A stretch of DNA of 64,000 bases from Glutamicibacter mishrai (GTDB lineage Bacteria > Actinomycetota > Actinomycetes > Actinomycetales > Micrococcaceae), in assembly GCF_012221945.1 (NCBI RefSeq), contig NZ_CP032549.1, positions 2,356,001-2,420,000 on the forward strand, read 5' to 3'. The translations under genes and the position numbers were made by a program. The notes under the pieces were generated by a model, which had not been told where the DNA came from, searched no databases, and worked only from the letters and a program-made list of their open reading frames with translations. Numbering within the stretch: position 1 is the first letter of the stretch; the number at the start of each line of letters is the position of its first letter. Positions 27,799 through 36,943 of this stretch are shown here, piece after piece.

Positions 27799-28312
27799 AG
27801 TTTCACTCCTCGTATCTTTCTTGATCTTGTCGTGGAACCGACGTCCTCCCTGCCATGACAAAGGAGCCAAAAATTACTCTCTGAAGTCATATACGGACGC
27901 CGGGCGACTCATCGAAATCGATAGATTCCTACTCGAAAAACCGCCTAAAAACGGGCTTCGAGCGATGAAACGCTTGAGCGGATAGTTATCAACTCTACCA
28001 AAAAACCGATTATTTCCCCTAAGTGGGGCGTGTCCCACGTCTCATACCAGTGGCCTTGAGATGCCTTTTCCACGCGAGGCCAACCGGCTGAAACCGTTGT
28101 AGACAATAGGCATCGAGAAGAGTTGAATGTGAAAGCTGTGTGCGGAAGCTTGGCGCCAAAAATGTGGCGAAGGCCTCTGAACGACACGGCGGGGAAACCG
28201 TGGAAAACTAAAAAATCTGCTCGTCACAGAGCTATATTGTGAGCATTTTTCATTGCTGGGCACGTGCGTTTTGTCGAACATGTTGCACCGGCTGTTGAGT
28301 TGAGGCGGACGA
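27799..28312. other. Intergenic region, no convincing gene
   Basis: About 510 bases upstream of the MHS transporter gene. It is clearly less GC-rich than its neighbours. The frames present have no ribosome site, no recognisable domain and mixed codon use. It probably holds the transporter promoter. I see no tRNA, repeat or strong palindrome in it. Confidence 0.5.
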
Positions 28313-28316
28313 GACA

Positions 28317-28352
28317 ATGCCCCAAGGGTGCCGGTGTGGCATCTTGGGGCAT
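28317..28352 (-). terminator. Hairpin terminator after the small hypothetical gene
   Basis: ATGCCCCAAGGGTGCC (28317-28332) pairs with GGCATCTTGGGGCAT (28338-28352) with small mismatches around a short loop; on the minus strand TGTCTCG follows, so the T run is poor. Confidence 0.65.
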
Positions 28353-28366
28353 ATTGTGGAGGATTG

Positions 28367-28651
28367 TCAGCCTCGTAGGCCGACAGTCGCTTCAGCATCG
28401 ATCCGCAGGAATGAGGAACCGATGACGGCAAAAGCGCCGGGGATCAGAAGCATCCTGTGCTTGGGGTTGTAAAAAATCTCTTCGAGTGGAGATGCGAGTA
28501 CCCGACTGACTTTCTCCAGCAGGCGATCGTTTTCCAAGGACAGGCGCTGTTGTCCAGTTTCGATGACCACACGATCTTTTTCGGTACTTACCGATGCACG
28601 CATCCACTCGTCATCGGGGGTACTGATAGTCTCCGACTTAATCAGGGACAC
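28367..28651 (-). CDS. Small hypothetical protein (94 residues)
   Basis: A GTG start at 28651 has AAGGCGG about 8 bases upstream. The protein has a mixed charged N-terminal part with a beta-like pattern (DRVVIETGQQRLSLEND), a helical middle, and a short hydrophobic C-terminal stretch (MLLIPGAFAVIGSSFLRI). I recognise no family. It lies 162 bases downstream of the SNF2 gene on the same strand, with a hairpin after it. It sits in a region of lower GC than its surroundings. Confidence 0.55.
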   Translation of the reverse strand: MSLIKSETISTPDDEWMRASVSTEKDRVVIETGQQRLSLENDRLLEKVSRVLASPLEEIFYNPKHRMLLIPGAFAVIGSSFLRIDAEATVGLRG

Positions 28652-28813
28652 GGTTATTACCGCCTTTATCGTTCGTTTCGCCCTAGCGAGGATCCGCTCA
28701 GGCCAGTGACCGATGGGCGCACTATGTGTGGTTTAGTGCATACCAACTGACATATTGAATATATCTCGTCTGGCCAGCAGCCGCCTCTTATTCCCAGAGA
28801 ATTAATCAACCTG

Positions 28814-31800
28814 TTACTCGAGCAGTCCTCTGATGTCTTGTGCGGTGAGCGCCTTAGAGAACCCATCGGCTTCGTCCATAACGGTAGAGATCAACTTGCG
28901 CTTGCTTTCCTGCAACGCAACGACCTTCTCCTCGATGGTGCCCTGGGAGATCATCCGGTAGACCATCACCTGACGAGTCTGGCCGATACGGTGCGTGCGG
29001 TCAATAGCCTGGGCTTCGACCGCAGGATTCCACCAGGGATCCAAAAGGAAGCAATAGTCCGCTTCGGTCAGGTTCAACCCGAAGCCACCGGCCTTCAAGG
29101 AGATCAAGAACAGCGGCGCTTCGCCTTCCTTGAACTGCTCGATGACCTTGGAGCGATTTCGCGTATTTCCATCGAGATACACAAAATTCACGCCTCGTTC
29201 GGTGAGCTTGTCAGCCAAGACCTTCAGATAAGAAGTGAACTGGCTGAAGACCAATGCGCGGTGGCCTTCGCCCAGAACATCGTCCAGCTGATCAAACAGT
29301 GCTTCCAGCTTGGAACCCGGGACATCCGAGAGTTCAGGGTCAACCAATGAAGGTTCCAGCGCAAGCATGCGCAAGTGCGTCAGCGACTGGAAAATGGTGA
29401 AGCGGTTGCGGTCAAGGTCCTCCACCAGGTGCAGGATCTTCTGGCGCTCGCGGTTCAGATGCGTGTCGTACACATGCTGATGCTCGTCCGAGAGGCGAAC
29501 CAGCAATTGCTGTTCCTGCTTTGGCGGCAGATCGAGGACCACCGATTCCTTGGTGCGACGCAACATGAATGGCTTGATGCGGCGCTGAAGCAAAGCCAAG
29601 GTGTCCTTGTCACCGAGCACTTCAATAGGCCGGGCGAACTGGCGGTTGAAGCGGCTCGTATTCAGGAAGAGCGCCGGCGCCACCAGAGACAGCAAGGCGC
29701 CGAGCTCGGACAAATTGTTCTCCATGGGAGTACCGGTCACCGCTAACTTGAAGTTGGTCTGCAGGTTCACTGCGGTGCGGTGGGCCTTGGTGGAACGGTT
29801 CTTCACGAACTGGGCCTCATCGAGGATCAGGCCTGCAAAGCGCTGGGCCTCATAAATCTCGTCATTCAGGCGCAGCAGCGTGTAGGTGGTGAGGATGACG
29901 TCGTAGTTCTCGGCCAACTCGCTGAGCTGCCGTGGCGAATTCAGCGTTCCCTCGATGCTGGTCACGCGCAGGCTCGGGGCAAACCGCTTCACTTCGGTCT
30001 CCCAGTTCGAGACAACCGAGCTTGGCGCAACAACCAGGAACGGGGCAGGAGTCTGCTGGGCCGCTGGCAGCTTGGCGCACGCCTCGCTGTCACTCCACAG
30101 CCCATGGGCATGAAGGATCAAGGCAATGGTCTGCAGGGTCTTGCCAAGGCCCATGTCGTCGGCCAGGATTCCGCCGAAGCCGCCTTCATACAAGCGGCTC
30201 AGCCAGCGGAAGCCTTCGACCTGGTACGGGCGCAATTGCGCGTTCAAGGTCTCCGGGACGCTGGCTTGCTCGCCCTCGGCTACCTTCAGAAGCGAGCGCA
30301 TGCGAGCGATGAACAAATCGGCGCCGTCGATGCCTTCGGCGAGTTCATCAAGCTCTTCAAAGATGGAAATCTGGAAAACGGTGAGTTTCAGGTCGCCGTC
30401 TTTGGGCTTGTCGTTGAGTGCCTGCGCCTCGTCCACGAGGGCTTTGAGCTTCGCGAAGAGCGGCTGGTCCAGGGAGAACCAGGTATTGTCCGGCAGCTTG
30501 ATCTTCATCGCGCCATTGCTCATGGCCTCGACGATCTGCGAAAAAGTAACCTCGTGGTCGCCCACGGTGATCAGCAATCCCAGATCCAGCCAGTCGGTGC
30601 GTTCGTGGTTCACCGCGTTGATCTTCAGCTGTGGAAGTTCGCGCAGCTGGCGGAATACCGGCCTGGTGCCCTTTTCATTGAGCTTCACCACAGGCAGGCT
30701 CTCGATGGCCGGCAAGATTTCGGAGACGAAGGTGATCACGCTTTCGCCGGAGTAGAACTTCGGGGAAAGATCAGGGTTCCCTGTACCGGTGGTTTGCTCG
30801 AAGACCTCGTTGATCGCGGCGCGCAGCTGCTCTTCGGCCTCGAAATCGTAGACTTCGTGCTGGTCCGGAACCCCTGGGTAGCGAACCTGGAATTCCAGGG
30901 TAGCCGAGTCGTTGGGCTCGCTCTTGTCATTCAGATCCCGCTTGTAGGTGGCTGTGGCCTGGACATAGGGAGGCTTGAGGTCGGGGAGCACCAACTCGTC
31001 GCTGGCGCTGCGAAGATCAAAACGGCGCGCCAAACGCGGGTAGGTCGATTCGAAGAAGCTGTCGATTTCCGCAACCGGGACGGTGACCGGACGCCGGTCG
31101 ACGTACCAGCGGCGATGTGCCTCGGCGACCGGTTCCTGGCTCGGAGCCAACCAGATCTCATCCGGCTGGCCCAGCTGGGCGTAGAAGCCATGATCGGCGA
31201 TGACGCCGCTGGGGGATTCGGAATCGAGGCTCAGGTCCTGGCCGTCGATATGCAGGATGCCGCCCAGTTGCATCTGCTGGTCGTCGAGCGTTGCCTGCAT
31301 GCTGAAACTGGCCGGCTCCACGATGCGGATGCGCTGCTCGGAGCGGGTGGAAATGAGCGCGATGCCCAGTTCTTGGGCCTGCTGGAGCAGCGGCCAGAGG
31401 AGGTCCGAGGCGTACTCATCCATGAAGAGCCAGTCTTCGTCGACCTTGAACTGCAGCTGGGTATCGCTGCGGGCCATGGAGGCAAAGCGGGTGAACCAGT
31501 GGTGCTGGGAACGCAGCAGGTTCCACCCATAGGTCTTGAAGCCCAAAGTGGTCCAGCGCAATTGCCCGCGCACCCAGCGGCCCTCGGAATTGCGGACCAT
31601 CGGGCGCACACCCAAACGGAAGCGCTTATTGCGGGTGGGGTGCGGGATGGTTCCGGTGGGCATCCACTGCTGCTGCTGGGTGGTGTTCTTCGCATCGAAG
31701 AGCATGAACTGCAGGCCCATGGCAACCACAGGGTCGTGCTGGGAACCGAGAAGCCCATCAGCCGGGCCAGGCTCAGAAGGTTCAAACCACGCGTCGATCT

Positions 31801-32161
31801 GCTGTGCCCACGCGGCCGAGTTCTTTTCTTCCGGCACAACTACCAGGCGCGGCAAAGAGGCGATCTTGTTCGAGACAATGGCCAACGCGGCAATGTGCGC
31901 GCAGATGCCTGGCTTCTCGCAAGTGCACTCGCAGAGTTCGATTTTCCAGTCGTTGCCCTCTTGCTGGACCTGGATCATCGGCGAGAATTCTTCGTCGTTG
32001 GCACGAACGGTGCCTTCGATTTGCCGAGTGGATTCATCAAATTCCACGTCAACCACGGAATTTTCTTGTGCCGCGATGTTCTTTCCGTAGAAGAACGGGA
32101 CGTCGCCGAGATAACGCAGCAAGTGGCGGGCGTCGATGGTTGGTGGAACAGAATCACTCAT
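28814..32161 (-). CDS. SWIM zinc-finger SNF2-family helicase
   Basis: The protein is 1115 residues. A SWIM zinc finger lies near residues 77-89 (Cys79, Cys81, Cys87, His89 in CECTCEKPGICAH), then a long central region, and an SNF2 ATPase from about 640. Walker A is ADDMGLGKTLQT (about 667), LILDEAQFVKN is Walker B (about 780), GTPMENNLSELG follows, and the second lobe has VFSQFTSYL, LISLKAGGFGLNLTEA and DRTHRIGQ. Such proteins move along double-stranded DNA and remodel bound proteins, in bacteria often RNA polymerase. It is 4-5 times larger than its neighbours. The ATG at 32161 follows GAGAGGATG-like text. Confidence 0.93.
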   Translation of the reverse strand: MSDSVPPTIDARHLLRYLGDVPFFYGKNIAAQENSVVDVEFDESTRQIEGTVRANDEEFSPMIQVQQEGNDWKIELCECTCEKPGICAHIAALAIVSNKIASLPRLVVVPEEKNSAAWAQQIDAWFEPSEPGPADGLLGSQHDPVVAMGLQFMLFDAKNTTQQQQWMPTGTIPHPTRNKRFRLGVRPMVRNSEGRWVRGQLRWTTLGFKTYGWNLLRSQHHWFTRFASMARSDTQLQFKVDEDWLFMDEYASDLLWPLLQQAQELGIALISTRSEQRIRIVEPASFSMQATLDDQQMQLGGILHIDGQDLSLDSESPSGVIADHGFYAQLGQPDEIWLAPSQEPVAEAHRRWYVDRRPVTVPVAEIDSFFESTYPRLARRFDLRSASDELVLPDLKPPYVQATATYKRDLNDKSEPNDSATLEFQVRYPGVPDQHEVYDFEAEEQLRAAINEVFEQTTGTGNPDLSPKFYSGESVITFVSEILPAIESLPVVKLNEKGTRPVFRQLRELPQLKINAVNHERTDWLDLGLLITVGDHEVTFSQIVEAMSNGAMKIKLPDNTWFSLDQPLFAKLKALVDEAQALNDKPKDGDLKLTVFQISIFEELDELAEGIDGADLFIARMRSLLKVAEGEQASVPETLNAQLRPYQVEGFRWLSRLYEGGFGGILADDMGLGKTLQTIALILHAHGLWSDSEACAKLPAAQQTPAPFLVVAPSSVVSNWETEVKRFAPSLRVTSIEGTLNSPRQLSELAENYDVILTTYTLLRLNDEIYEAQRFAGLILDEAQFVKNRSTKAHRTAVNLQTNFKLAVTGTPMENNLSELGALLSLVAPALFLNTSRFNRQFARPIEVLGDKDTLALLQRRIKPFMLRRTKESVVLDLPPKQEQQLLVRLSDEHQHVYDTHLNRERQKILHLVEDLDRNRFTIFQSLTHLRMLALEPSLVDPELSDVPGSKLEALFDQLDDVLGEGHRALVFSQFTSYLKVLADKLTERGVNFVYLDGNTRNRSKVIEQFKEGEAPLFLISLKAGGFGLNLTEADYCFLLDPWWNPAVEAQAIDRTHRIGQTRQVMVYRMISQGTIEEKVVALQESKRKLISTVMDEADGFSKALTAQDIRGLLE

Positions 32162-32247
32162 CCTCTCATCGTTTCACGTTCCGGCCCGTGGTGAAAGTTG
32201 AAGGGCCGGTCTGTGAATAATCACTATCTATGACGTAGCGTTGACGC

Positions 32248-33426
32248 ATGTCGCATATCTGGCCCTATTTACCGGCACGGGCAGTGAATATCACCTCGCT
32301 GATCGAGTTCGATCGCTTGGCTTCCGAGGCGTTGGCCGCAACTTCTGCCCGGGGCTTGGGCTGGCGGGTGCATCGCGTCGATCTGCGCGAGCGCGATTGT
32401 GTCCTGCGGTCCCTGGATCTATCCGAGGCGATCTTCATCGACTGCGAATTCTCCCCGCAGGGCAGGGCCTTGGTACAGGCGACGGGCGGGTTGTGCATGG
32501 GCTCCGGCCAGGAGCTTCCCTTCACCACGGGCGAGCGGGGCTTGTATAGCCCAGAGGAACTGTATTCGGGGATCCAGGTAGAAAGCTACGATCAGGTTCC
32601 GGACGCGAAGATCTACGCGTACTCGCAGCAGCACACGTCGCCAGCTGTGCGCACCTCCGATGATGCGATGGCAAGGACGCTGCACGATCATCACATCGGG
32701 CAGGCCCTCGTCTCGGAAGTGTACGAGGGCGCTTTCAAGGATTCCCCGTTGATCGGGGTGATGGGTGGCCACGCCATGGGGCGCGGGACGCCCGAATACG
32801 AACGCACCGTGGAACTCGGGCAACTCATTACGCGGGCCGGTTACGCCGTCGCCACCGGCGGGGGACCGGGAGCCATGGAAGCGGCCAATGCCGGTGCGTG
32901 GCTGGCGGACTACGATCCCAAGGACGTCCAGGGGGCCCTGAAGATGCTGGCTGCCGAACCTGATGCCATTCATCAGCGCACCGGGTGGGCCCGCACCGCG
33001 CTCGCCGTCAAGGAACGTTTCCCCAGCTCCCGGCAATCCCTGGGTGTGCCCACCTGGTTCTATGGCCATGAGCCGCCGAATCTTTTCGCCACGAGAATCG
33101 CGAAGTTCTTCACCAACTCCATCCGGGAAGCAATCCTCCTGGAGCAGTCCAATGGCGGGCTGATCGTCCTGCCCGGGGCCGCCGGAACAGTCCAGGAGAT
33201 CTTCCAGGATGCCTGCGAAAACTACTACGCCACCGGGGCCAGAGTGGTTCCCATGGTTCTGCTGGGGCGCGAATACTGGACCAAGACCATGCCGGCCTGG
33301 CCTCTGCTCAAAGCGCTCGCCGCGCAGCGGGTCATGGAAGACCGGATTGCCCTGGTGGACACGGCCGCCGAGGCGATGGAATTCATCGACTCAATGAGCA
33401 CCTTGCGCCGGCGCACGCGCTGGTAA
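32248..33426 (+). CDS. LOG-family Rossmann-fold protein
   Basis: The protein is 392 residues. The C-terminal half (about 160-360) is a LOG/TIGR00725-like nucleotide-binding fold: GVMGGHAMGRG, ATGGGPGAMEAANAGA and LIVLPGAAGTVQEIFQDA. Typical LOG enzymes release cytokinin bases from nucleotides using PGGxGTxxE; here the second Gly is Ala and the end reads GTVQEIF, so activity on that substrate is unsure. The first 150 residues (AIFIDCEFSPQGRAL) form an extra N-terminal domain seen in a larger subgroup. The ATG at 32248 lacks a clear ribosome site. It is divergent from the SNF2 gene. Confidence 0.85.
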   Translation: MSHIWPYLPARAVNITSLIEFDRLASEALAATSARGLGWRVHRVDLRERDCVLRSLDLSEAIFIDCEFSPQGRALVQATGGLCMGSGQELPFTTGERGLYSPEELYSGIQVESYDQVPDAKIYAYSQQHTSPAVRTSDDAMARTLHDHHIGQALVSEVYEGAFKDSPLIGVMGGHAMGRGTPEYERTVELGQLITRAGYAVATGGGPGAMEAANAGAWLADYDPKDVQGALKMLAAEPDAIHQRTGWARTALAVKERFPSSRQSLGVPTWFYGHEPPNLFATRIAKFFTNSIREAILLEQSNGGLIVLPGAAGTVQEIFQDACENYYATGARVVPMVLLGREYWTKTMPAWPLLKALAAQRVMEDRIALVDTAAEAMEFIDSMSTLRRRTRW

Positions 33427-33440
33427 CGGACATCGGCCGG

Positions 33441-34544
33441 TCAGGCGACCTGCACGTCGAAAAGCAGGCCCAAGCAATAGGTCACTGCGGCGGCGCCCCA
33501 GCCGATGGCCAGCTGGCGCAGGCCGCGCTTGAGCGGCGAAGCGCCTGAGAGCAAGCCGACGATGGCGCCGGTGATCATCAGGGCGATGCCAACCAAGACC
33601 ACGGAGATGGCGACCGCGGTCAATCCGCCCAGTCCGAAGATGTAGGGCAGGATCGGAATCACGGCGCCGGAAGCGAAAAGGCAGAATGAGGTAGCCGCGG
33701 CGCCGGTTGCCGAGCCGAGCTCCTCATGTTCGCTTTCCAATTCCTCCGCGCGTACCTCGGGGTTCAAGGAGAAGGACGGGTTGCAGTCGCAGGTGAACAG
33801 TCCCATGCGTTCGGCGACACGGTGCTCGGCATCTTCATCGTTCATGCCGCGGGCCTTGTAGATCAGCACTAGTTCGTTGGAGTCCAGATCGAGGTCGGGC
33901 GCAGCGGTCAGCGTGACCTGCGTGGGGCGCGAGGCGGTGAGCAGTTCACGCTGGGAACGCACGGAGACGAACTCGCCGGCGGCCATGGATAGCGCACCTG
34001 CCAATAGGCCGGCGATGCCGGAGAAGAGCACGAAGGTCGAGGAAACCCCGGTGGCCCCAATGCCCATGATCAGCGCCAGGTTGGAGACCAAACCGTCGTT
34101 GGCGCCAAAAACCGCGGCACGGAAGTTGCCGGAGAGCTGGGCGCGTCCCGCGGTGGCCAGTGCGCGGACTACTTCTTCGTGGACCTGTTCGTCCGCGGCC
34201 ATCTGCGCGGTCGCGTCCTTGTCGTTGCGGTACGGCGAATTGCTTTCGGAACGTTGCGCCATGGCCAGGACGAAGACCGAGCCGAAGTTGCGTGCCAGGA
34301 AACGCAGGATGATGCGGCGCAATGAAGGGCGCACCGGCTTGGCATGTTCGCCGAGCTTGGTTCGCCAGTGTTCTTCGTGGCGGGCTTCGGCTTCGGCCAG
34401 TCCCAGCAGGATCTGCTTTTCCTGCCCGGTTTTCTTCTGGGCGAGGGTGCGGTAGATGGCGCCTTCGGCGACTTCATCGGCCAGATACTTTCGCCAGCGC
34501 TGGATCTGGGCGCGGGTAGGTTTGGTTGCTGACTGGTTCGACAT
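33441..34544 (-). CDS. VIT1/CCC1-family iron/manganese transporter with ferritin-like domain (MbfA type)
   Basis: The protein is 367 residues. Residues about 15-130 form a ferritin-like helical domain: EGAIYRTLA, then EAEARHEEHW, then ADEQVHEEVV, with the Glu/His spacing of a di-iron site. The rest is a VIT1/CCC1 transporter with five helices, starting AAVFGANDGLVSNLALIMG and with the metal-gate helix AAGEFVSVRSQ. Rhizobial MbfA, with the same layout, exports iron. An efflux role for Fe or Mn is inferred. Start ATG 34544 (GTG 34547 also possible) after AAGAGAG. TAGGT/ACCTA arms upstream could be a regulator site. Confidence 0.9.
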   Translation of the reverse strand: MSNQSATKPTRAQIQRWRKYLADEVAEGAIYRTLAQKKTGQEKQILLGLAEAEARHEEHWRTKLGEHAKPVRPSLRRIILRFLARNFGSVFVLAMAQRSESNSPYRNDKDATAQMAADEQVHEEVVRALATAGRAQLSGNFRAAVFGANDGLVSNLALIMGIGATGVSSTFVLFSGIAGLLAGALSMAAGEFVSVRSQRELLTASRPTQVTLTAAPDLDLDSNELVLIYKARGMNDEDAEHRVAERMGLFTCDCNPSFSLNPEVRAEELESEHEELGSATGAAATSFCLFASGAVIPILPYIFGLGGLTAVAISVVLVGIALMITGAIVGLLSGASPLKRGLRQLAIGWGAAAVTYCLGLLFDVQVA

Positions 34545-34595
34545 CACGAAAACAGCTCTCTTGGCAGATCGAATTCCTTGGAGAAATCCGGTGAA

Positions 34596-34610
34596 TAGGT
34601 CAGCTACCTA
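34596..34610. promoter_or_regulatory. Possible operator upstream of the MbfA-like gene
   Basis: TAGGT (34596-34600), five bases, ACCTA (34606-34610). This recalls the TTAGG/CCTAA halves of DtxR boxes, but the spacer is two bases shorter than the consensus. It lies about 50 bases before the transporter start. Confidence 0.35.
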
Positions 34611-34866
34611 CTTTAGTGGCCGGTTCCAGGGTTGGGAATTTGGCAAGGCTAAAAGCAACGGTGCGCCCCTGTGGCCTGCCGGCGGCGGCAACGGACAATC
34701 GCAGCTCGCAGGCCTCGGGGATGAAGATCGGGCGGCGCGCGCACCGGGCAAGGAGAAATTCCAGGCGTAGCGGATCGCTGACGTAGCAGATGTGCCATTG
34801 GCCGTGGACGGTGAATTGCACTTGGCCGGTCTGGCGGTCGACGATGGGCAGGACGGAATATGCCAT
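34600..34866 (-). CDS. Small hypothetical protein (88 residues)
   Basis: The ATG at 34866 is preceded by GAGAG about 9 bases upstream. The chain reads as alternating beta strands (VLPIVDRQTGQVQFTVHGQWHICYVSDPLRLEF), then Arg/Ala-rich text. The frame has good third-position G/C use. I recognise no family. It lies just upstream of the MbfA-like gene on the same strand, with the possible operator at its 3' end. It could be a chance frame. Confidence 0.5.
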   Translation of the reverse strand: MAYSVLPIVDRQTGQVQFTVHGQWHICYVSDPLRLEFLLARCARRPIFIPEACELRLSVAAAGRPQGRTVAFSLAKFPTLEPATKVGS

Positions 34867-35065
34867 GTGATGCGCTCTCGCTGGGTTCTTGCCCGGGCAC
34901 AACGTGTGAACGGACCGCTTCTTCATCCGAACCACCCATGAATCTGGGGTTGGTGCACGGCAAGTCGGAGCTTGATGCCGTGTCTCGTGAAGCAACACCA
35001 GTGATGCTACCCGCCTGTGCTACGCGCAATGAAGAGTTGTTCCGTAATATGACCTGGCCTTCGGG

Positions 35066-35650
35066 CTACTGCTGGCCTCCACCGTCGGCCAGGCGGTTGA
35101 TGGACTCGAATTGCTCGGCCCACTGCGCAGCGGAGTAGTCCGGGAGGTTGGGTGCTTCTGGGCGTAGTCCGGTGAATCCATCGAGCTGTTCGCGCACGAT
35201 ATCAAGGTGGCCGGCGTGCCGGGAGGTCTCGGCGATCATATGCACCATGAGTTGTTCCAGCGTGGTGTGCCGGCGCCGGCTCCACCAGGGCACCTCGACC
35301 GGCGCATCGAGCGGCAGCGGCTTGATCCCGGCGTCGGAGAACAGGATCGAGTCTTGATACAGGCCGATGATCTCGCCCGCGCTCAAGTGCGCTGGCGGCA
35401 GGAAGTCGGCCTGCGGATCCTCGGCATCCAGCAGGTTCTGGATGTAGGGGTCCTCCACGCTTCGGCCGAGGCACTGCGCGAAATACCCGTATTCGGTGGT
35501 GGCCAGATGATGGACGACACCAAGGATGTGCGTTCCGGTGGCGGTCAGTGGTTTGCGGGCCAGCCGGTCGCTTAGCCCCTGGGCTTTGTAGATGACGGCT
35601 TGGCGCGCGTCGCTGAGGTATTCGAGCAAAAGCTCTTTGCTGTGGTCCAT
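35066..35650 (-). CDS. DinB family protein (DUF664)
   Basis: This is a 194-residue four-helix-bundle protein of the DinB/YfiT superfamily. HILGVVHHLATTEYGYF and LMVHMIAETSRHAGHLDIVREQL carry the three His that bind a metal. Some relatives are thiol-dependent transferases using mycothiol or bacillithiol; actinobacteria make mycothiol, so a mycothiol-dependent role is possible but not shown. The ATG at 35650 lacks a strong ribosome site. It is divergent from the XRE-cupin gene and has no operon partner. Confidence 0.88.
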   Translation of the reverse strand: MDHSKELLLEYLSDARQAVIYKAQGLSDRLARKPLTATGTHILGVVHHLATTEYGYFAQCLGRSVEDPYIQNLLDAEDPQADFLPPAHLSAGEIIGLYQDSILFSDAGIKPLPLDAPVEVPWWSRRRHTTLEQLMVHMIAETSRHAGHLDIVREQLDGFTGLRPEAPNLPDYSAAQWAEQFESINRLADGGGQQ

Positions 35651-35733
35651 GCTCAGAGTCTAATCAGCGAGCGGGACATCGAAGTGTGAAGTGTGTGAGA
35701 CGCGGCATATTTGCAGGACTGGCGCTATGCTCT

Positions 35734-35750
35734 GTTTACTATTGGTAAAC
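35734..35750. promoter_or_regulatory. Palindrome upstream of the XRE-cupin gene, probable operator
   Basis: GTTTAC (35734-35739), five bases, GTAAAC (35745-35750): a perfect inverted repeat of 6 + 5 + 6 bases, 76 bases before the start. It is a candidate autoregulatory site for the XRE regulator it precedes. Confidence 0.55.
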
Positions 35751-35825
35751 TTGCCGCGACAGGCCACTATGGCCGCCAAGATGGCCGCTGGTGTGCCGAA
35801 ACAAACGACGCGATGGAGCTGACGA

Positions 35826-36389
35826 ATGAAAACCCTGCCCGTGGAATCAAGCGGAGCCGCGATCAATATTGGTTCGCGGTTGCGTGGGGTTCGTCAGCGG
35901 CAGCGGATGACCATCGACCAGGTAGCCGAGCTTTCCGGGCTGACCAAAGGGTTCCTCTCGCGCGTGGAACGGGATCTCACCAGCCCTTCGGTATCAACGC
36001 TGCTGAAGTTGTGCGAAGTGCTCGGCATCGAGGTGGGCACCTTGTTCGAGGTGCCCGAGACTATGCTGGTGCGCTTGGAAGATGCGCCTCGGGTCTCCCT
36101 GGGTGGCGAGGGGATCACCGAGCAGCTGGTGACGCCGCGCAGTGAAAAGCGCGTGCAGATGATCCGTGCCGAAGTCGCTCCCAAGGGGGTCGGCGAGGCC
36201 GAGCTGTACTCCGTGGACTGCGAATTGGAAGTGCTCCACGTGATCTCCGGGAAGTTCACCCTGGTCCTGCCCGAGCAGCGCGTTGAGCTCCAAGCGGGGG
36301 ACACCATGACTTTCCCGGGGCGCGAACCGCATAGCTGGGAGAACGAGTCTGATGATGTTGCCTTGGTGACGTGGACCTTGATCCTCTGA
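35826..36389 (+). CDS. XRE-family regulator with C-terminal cupin domain
   Basis: The protein is 187 residues. A helix-turn-helix of the Cro/cI type (about 13-72: LRGVRQRQRMTIDQVAELSGLTKGFLSRVERD) is followed by a cupin barrel (about 110-187: LEVLHVISGKFTLVLPEQRVELQAGDTMTFPGREPHSW). The cupin His and Glu positions suggest ligand or metal sensing. Relatives such as PuuR control polyamine and amino-acid breakdown. The next genes include a ureohydrolase and a ThDP enzyme, so control of that pathway is likely. The ATG at 35826 follows the weak site GGAGCTGACGA. Confidence 0.9.
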   Translation: MKTLPVESSGAAINIGSRLRGVRQRQRMTIDQVAELSGLTKGFLSRVERDLTSPSVSTLLKLCEVLGIEVGTLFEVPETMLVRLEDAPRVSLGGEGITEQLVTPRSEKRVQMIRAEVAPKGVGEAELYSVDCELEVLHVISGKFTLVLPEQRVELQAGDTMTFPGREPHSWENESDDVALVTWTLIL

Positions 36390-36485
36390 TCCGTGGTGCC
36401 GCTATTCGGCGTGATGCCGTTCAGCGCGTATTCTAAAAAGGTGTGCTCGGCGTACGCACACCATGCGGTGATTGATAGGAGTGGC

Positions 36486-36911
36486 GTGGGTACTAGCGAG
36501 GTAACTGGCACGCGGGGCCAGCTGCGCTGCATCAGCTGGTGGGCCTCATTGCTTGTCGGCATTCTTGCCGGCACGACGCTGACCTGGATCCGCACGCAAC
36601 GCAATTTCTTTTTCATCGGCGCGGTGATCATTGCCGTGGTGATTGTGGCTCTGGGGCTGCGGACCATCCGGCGCCGCGCTCGCTTCCCGCAGATGGCCCA
36701 AGCTCATGTTTCCTGGTCCTATGCCTTCTGGGCGGTCATTCTGCTGATCCTGGTCGGGCCAATCCAGCTGGTTTACGTCGCCGATGACTTCTCGGAGCTG
36801 ATGCTGAAGTCGCTGGTTCTTTCCGCCGGCTTCACCCTCGGGATCCATGAGATCGATCGCTCGCTGGTCAATGCCAGCAAGAAGAACTATCACGCAACGC
36901 CGGCAGCCTAG
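36486..36911 (+). CDS. Three-helix membrane protein, unknown function
   Basis: The protein is 141 residues from the GTG at 36486, which has AGGAG 5 bases upstream. Membrane helices lie at about 19-33, 40-58 and 78-98, with a possible fourth amphipathic stretch (LMLKSLVLSAGFTLG). A basic loop (RTIRRRARFPQMAQ) lies between helices 2 and 3. I recognise no family. It lies between the XRE-cupin and ureohydrolase genes, but a terminator follows it, so it is probably not part of the catabolic operon. Confidence 0.75.
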   Translation: MGTSEVTGTRGQLRCISWWASLLVGILAGTTLTWIRTQRNFFFIGAVIIAVVIVALGLRTIRRRARFPQMAQAHVSWSYAFWAVILLILVGPIQLVYVADDFSELMLKSLVLSAGFTLGIHEIDRSLVNASKKNYHATPAA

Positions 36912-36943
36912 GTGGCCGCTGCAGCGAAAACAGAACCCGGATG

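Noticed and set aside
28042..28431. 129-codon frame on the minus strand in the low-GC intergenic region
   Set aside because: It overlaps the better supported 28367-28651 gene in another frame, spans its terminator hairpin and has no domain.
29780..32194. 804-codon open frame on the plus strand opposite the SNF2 helicase gene
   Set aside because: It mirrors the helicase frame. High GC leaves few stops in that antisense frame. No ribosome site or domain, while the minus-strand frame has all SNF2 motifs.
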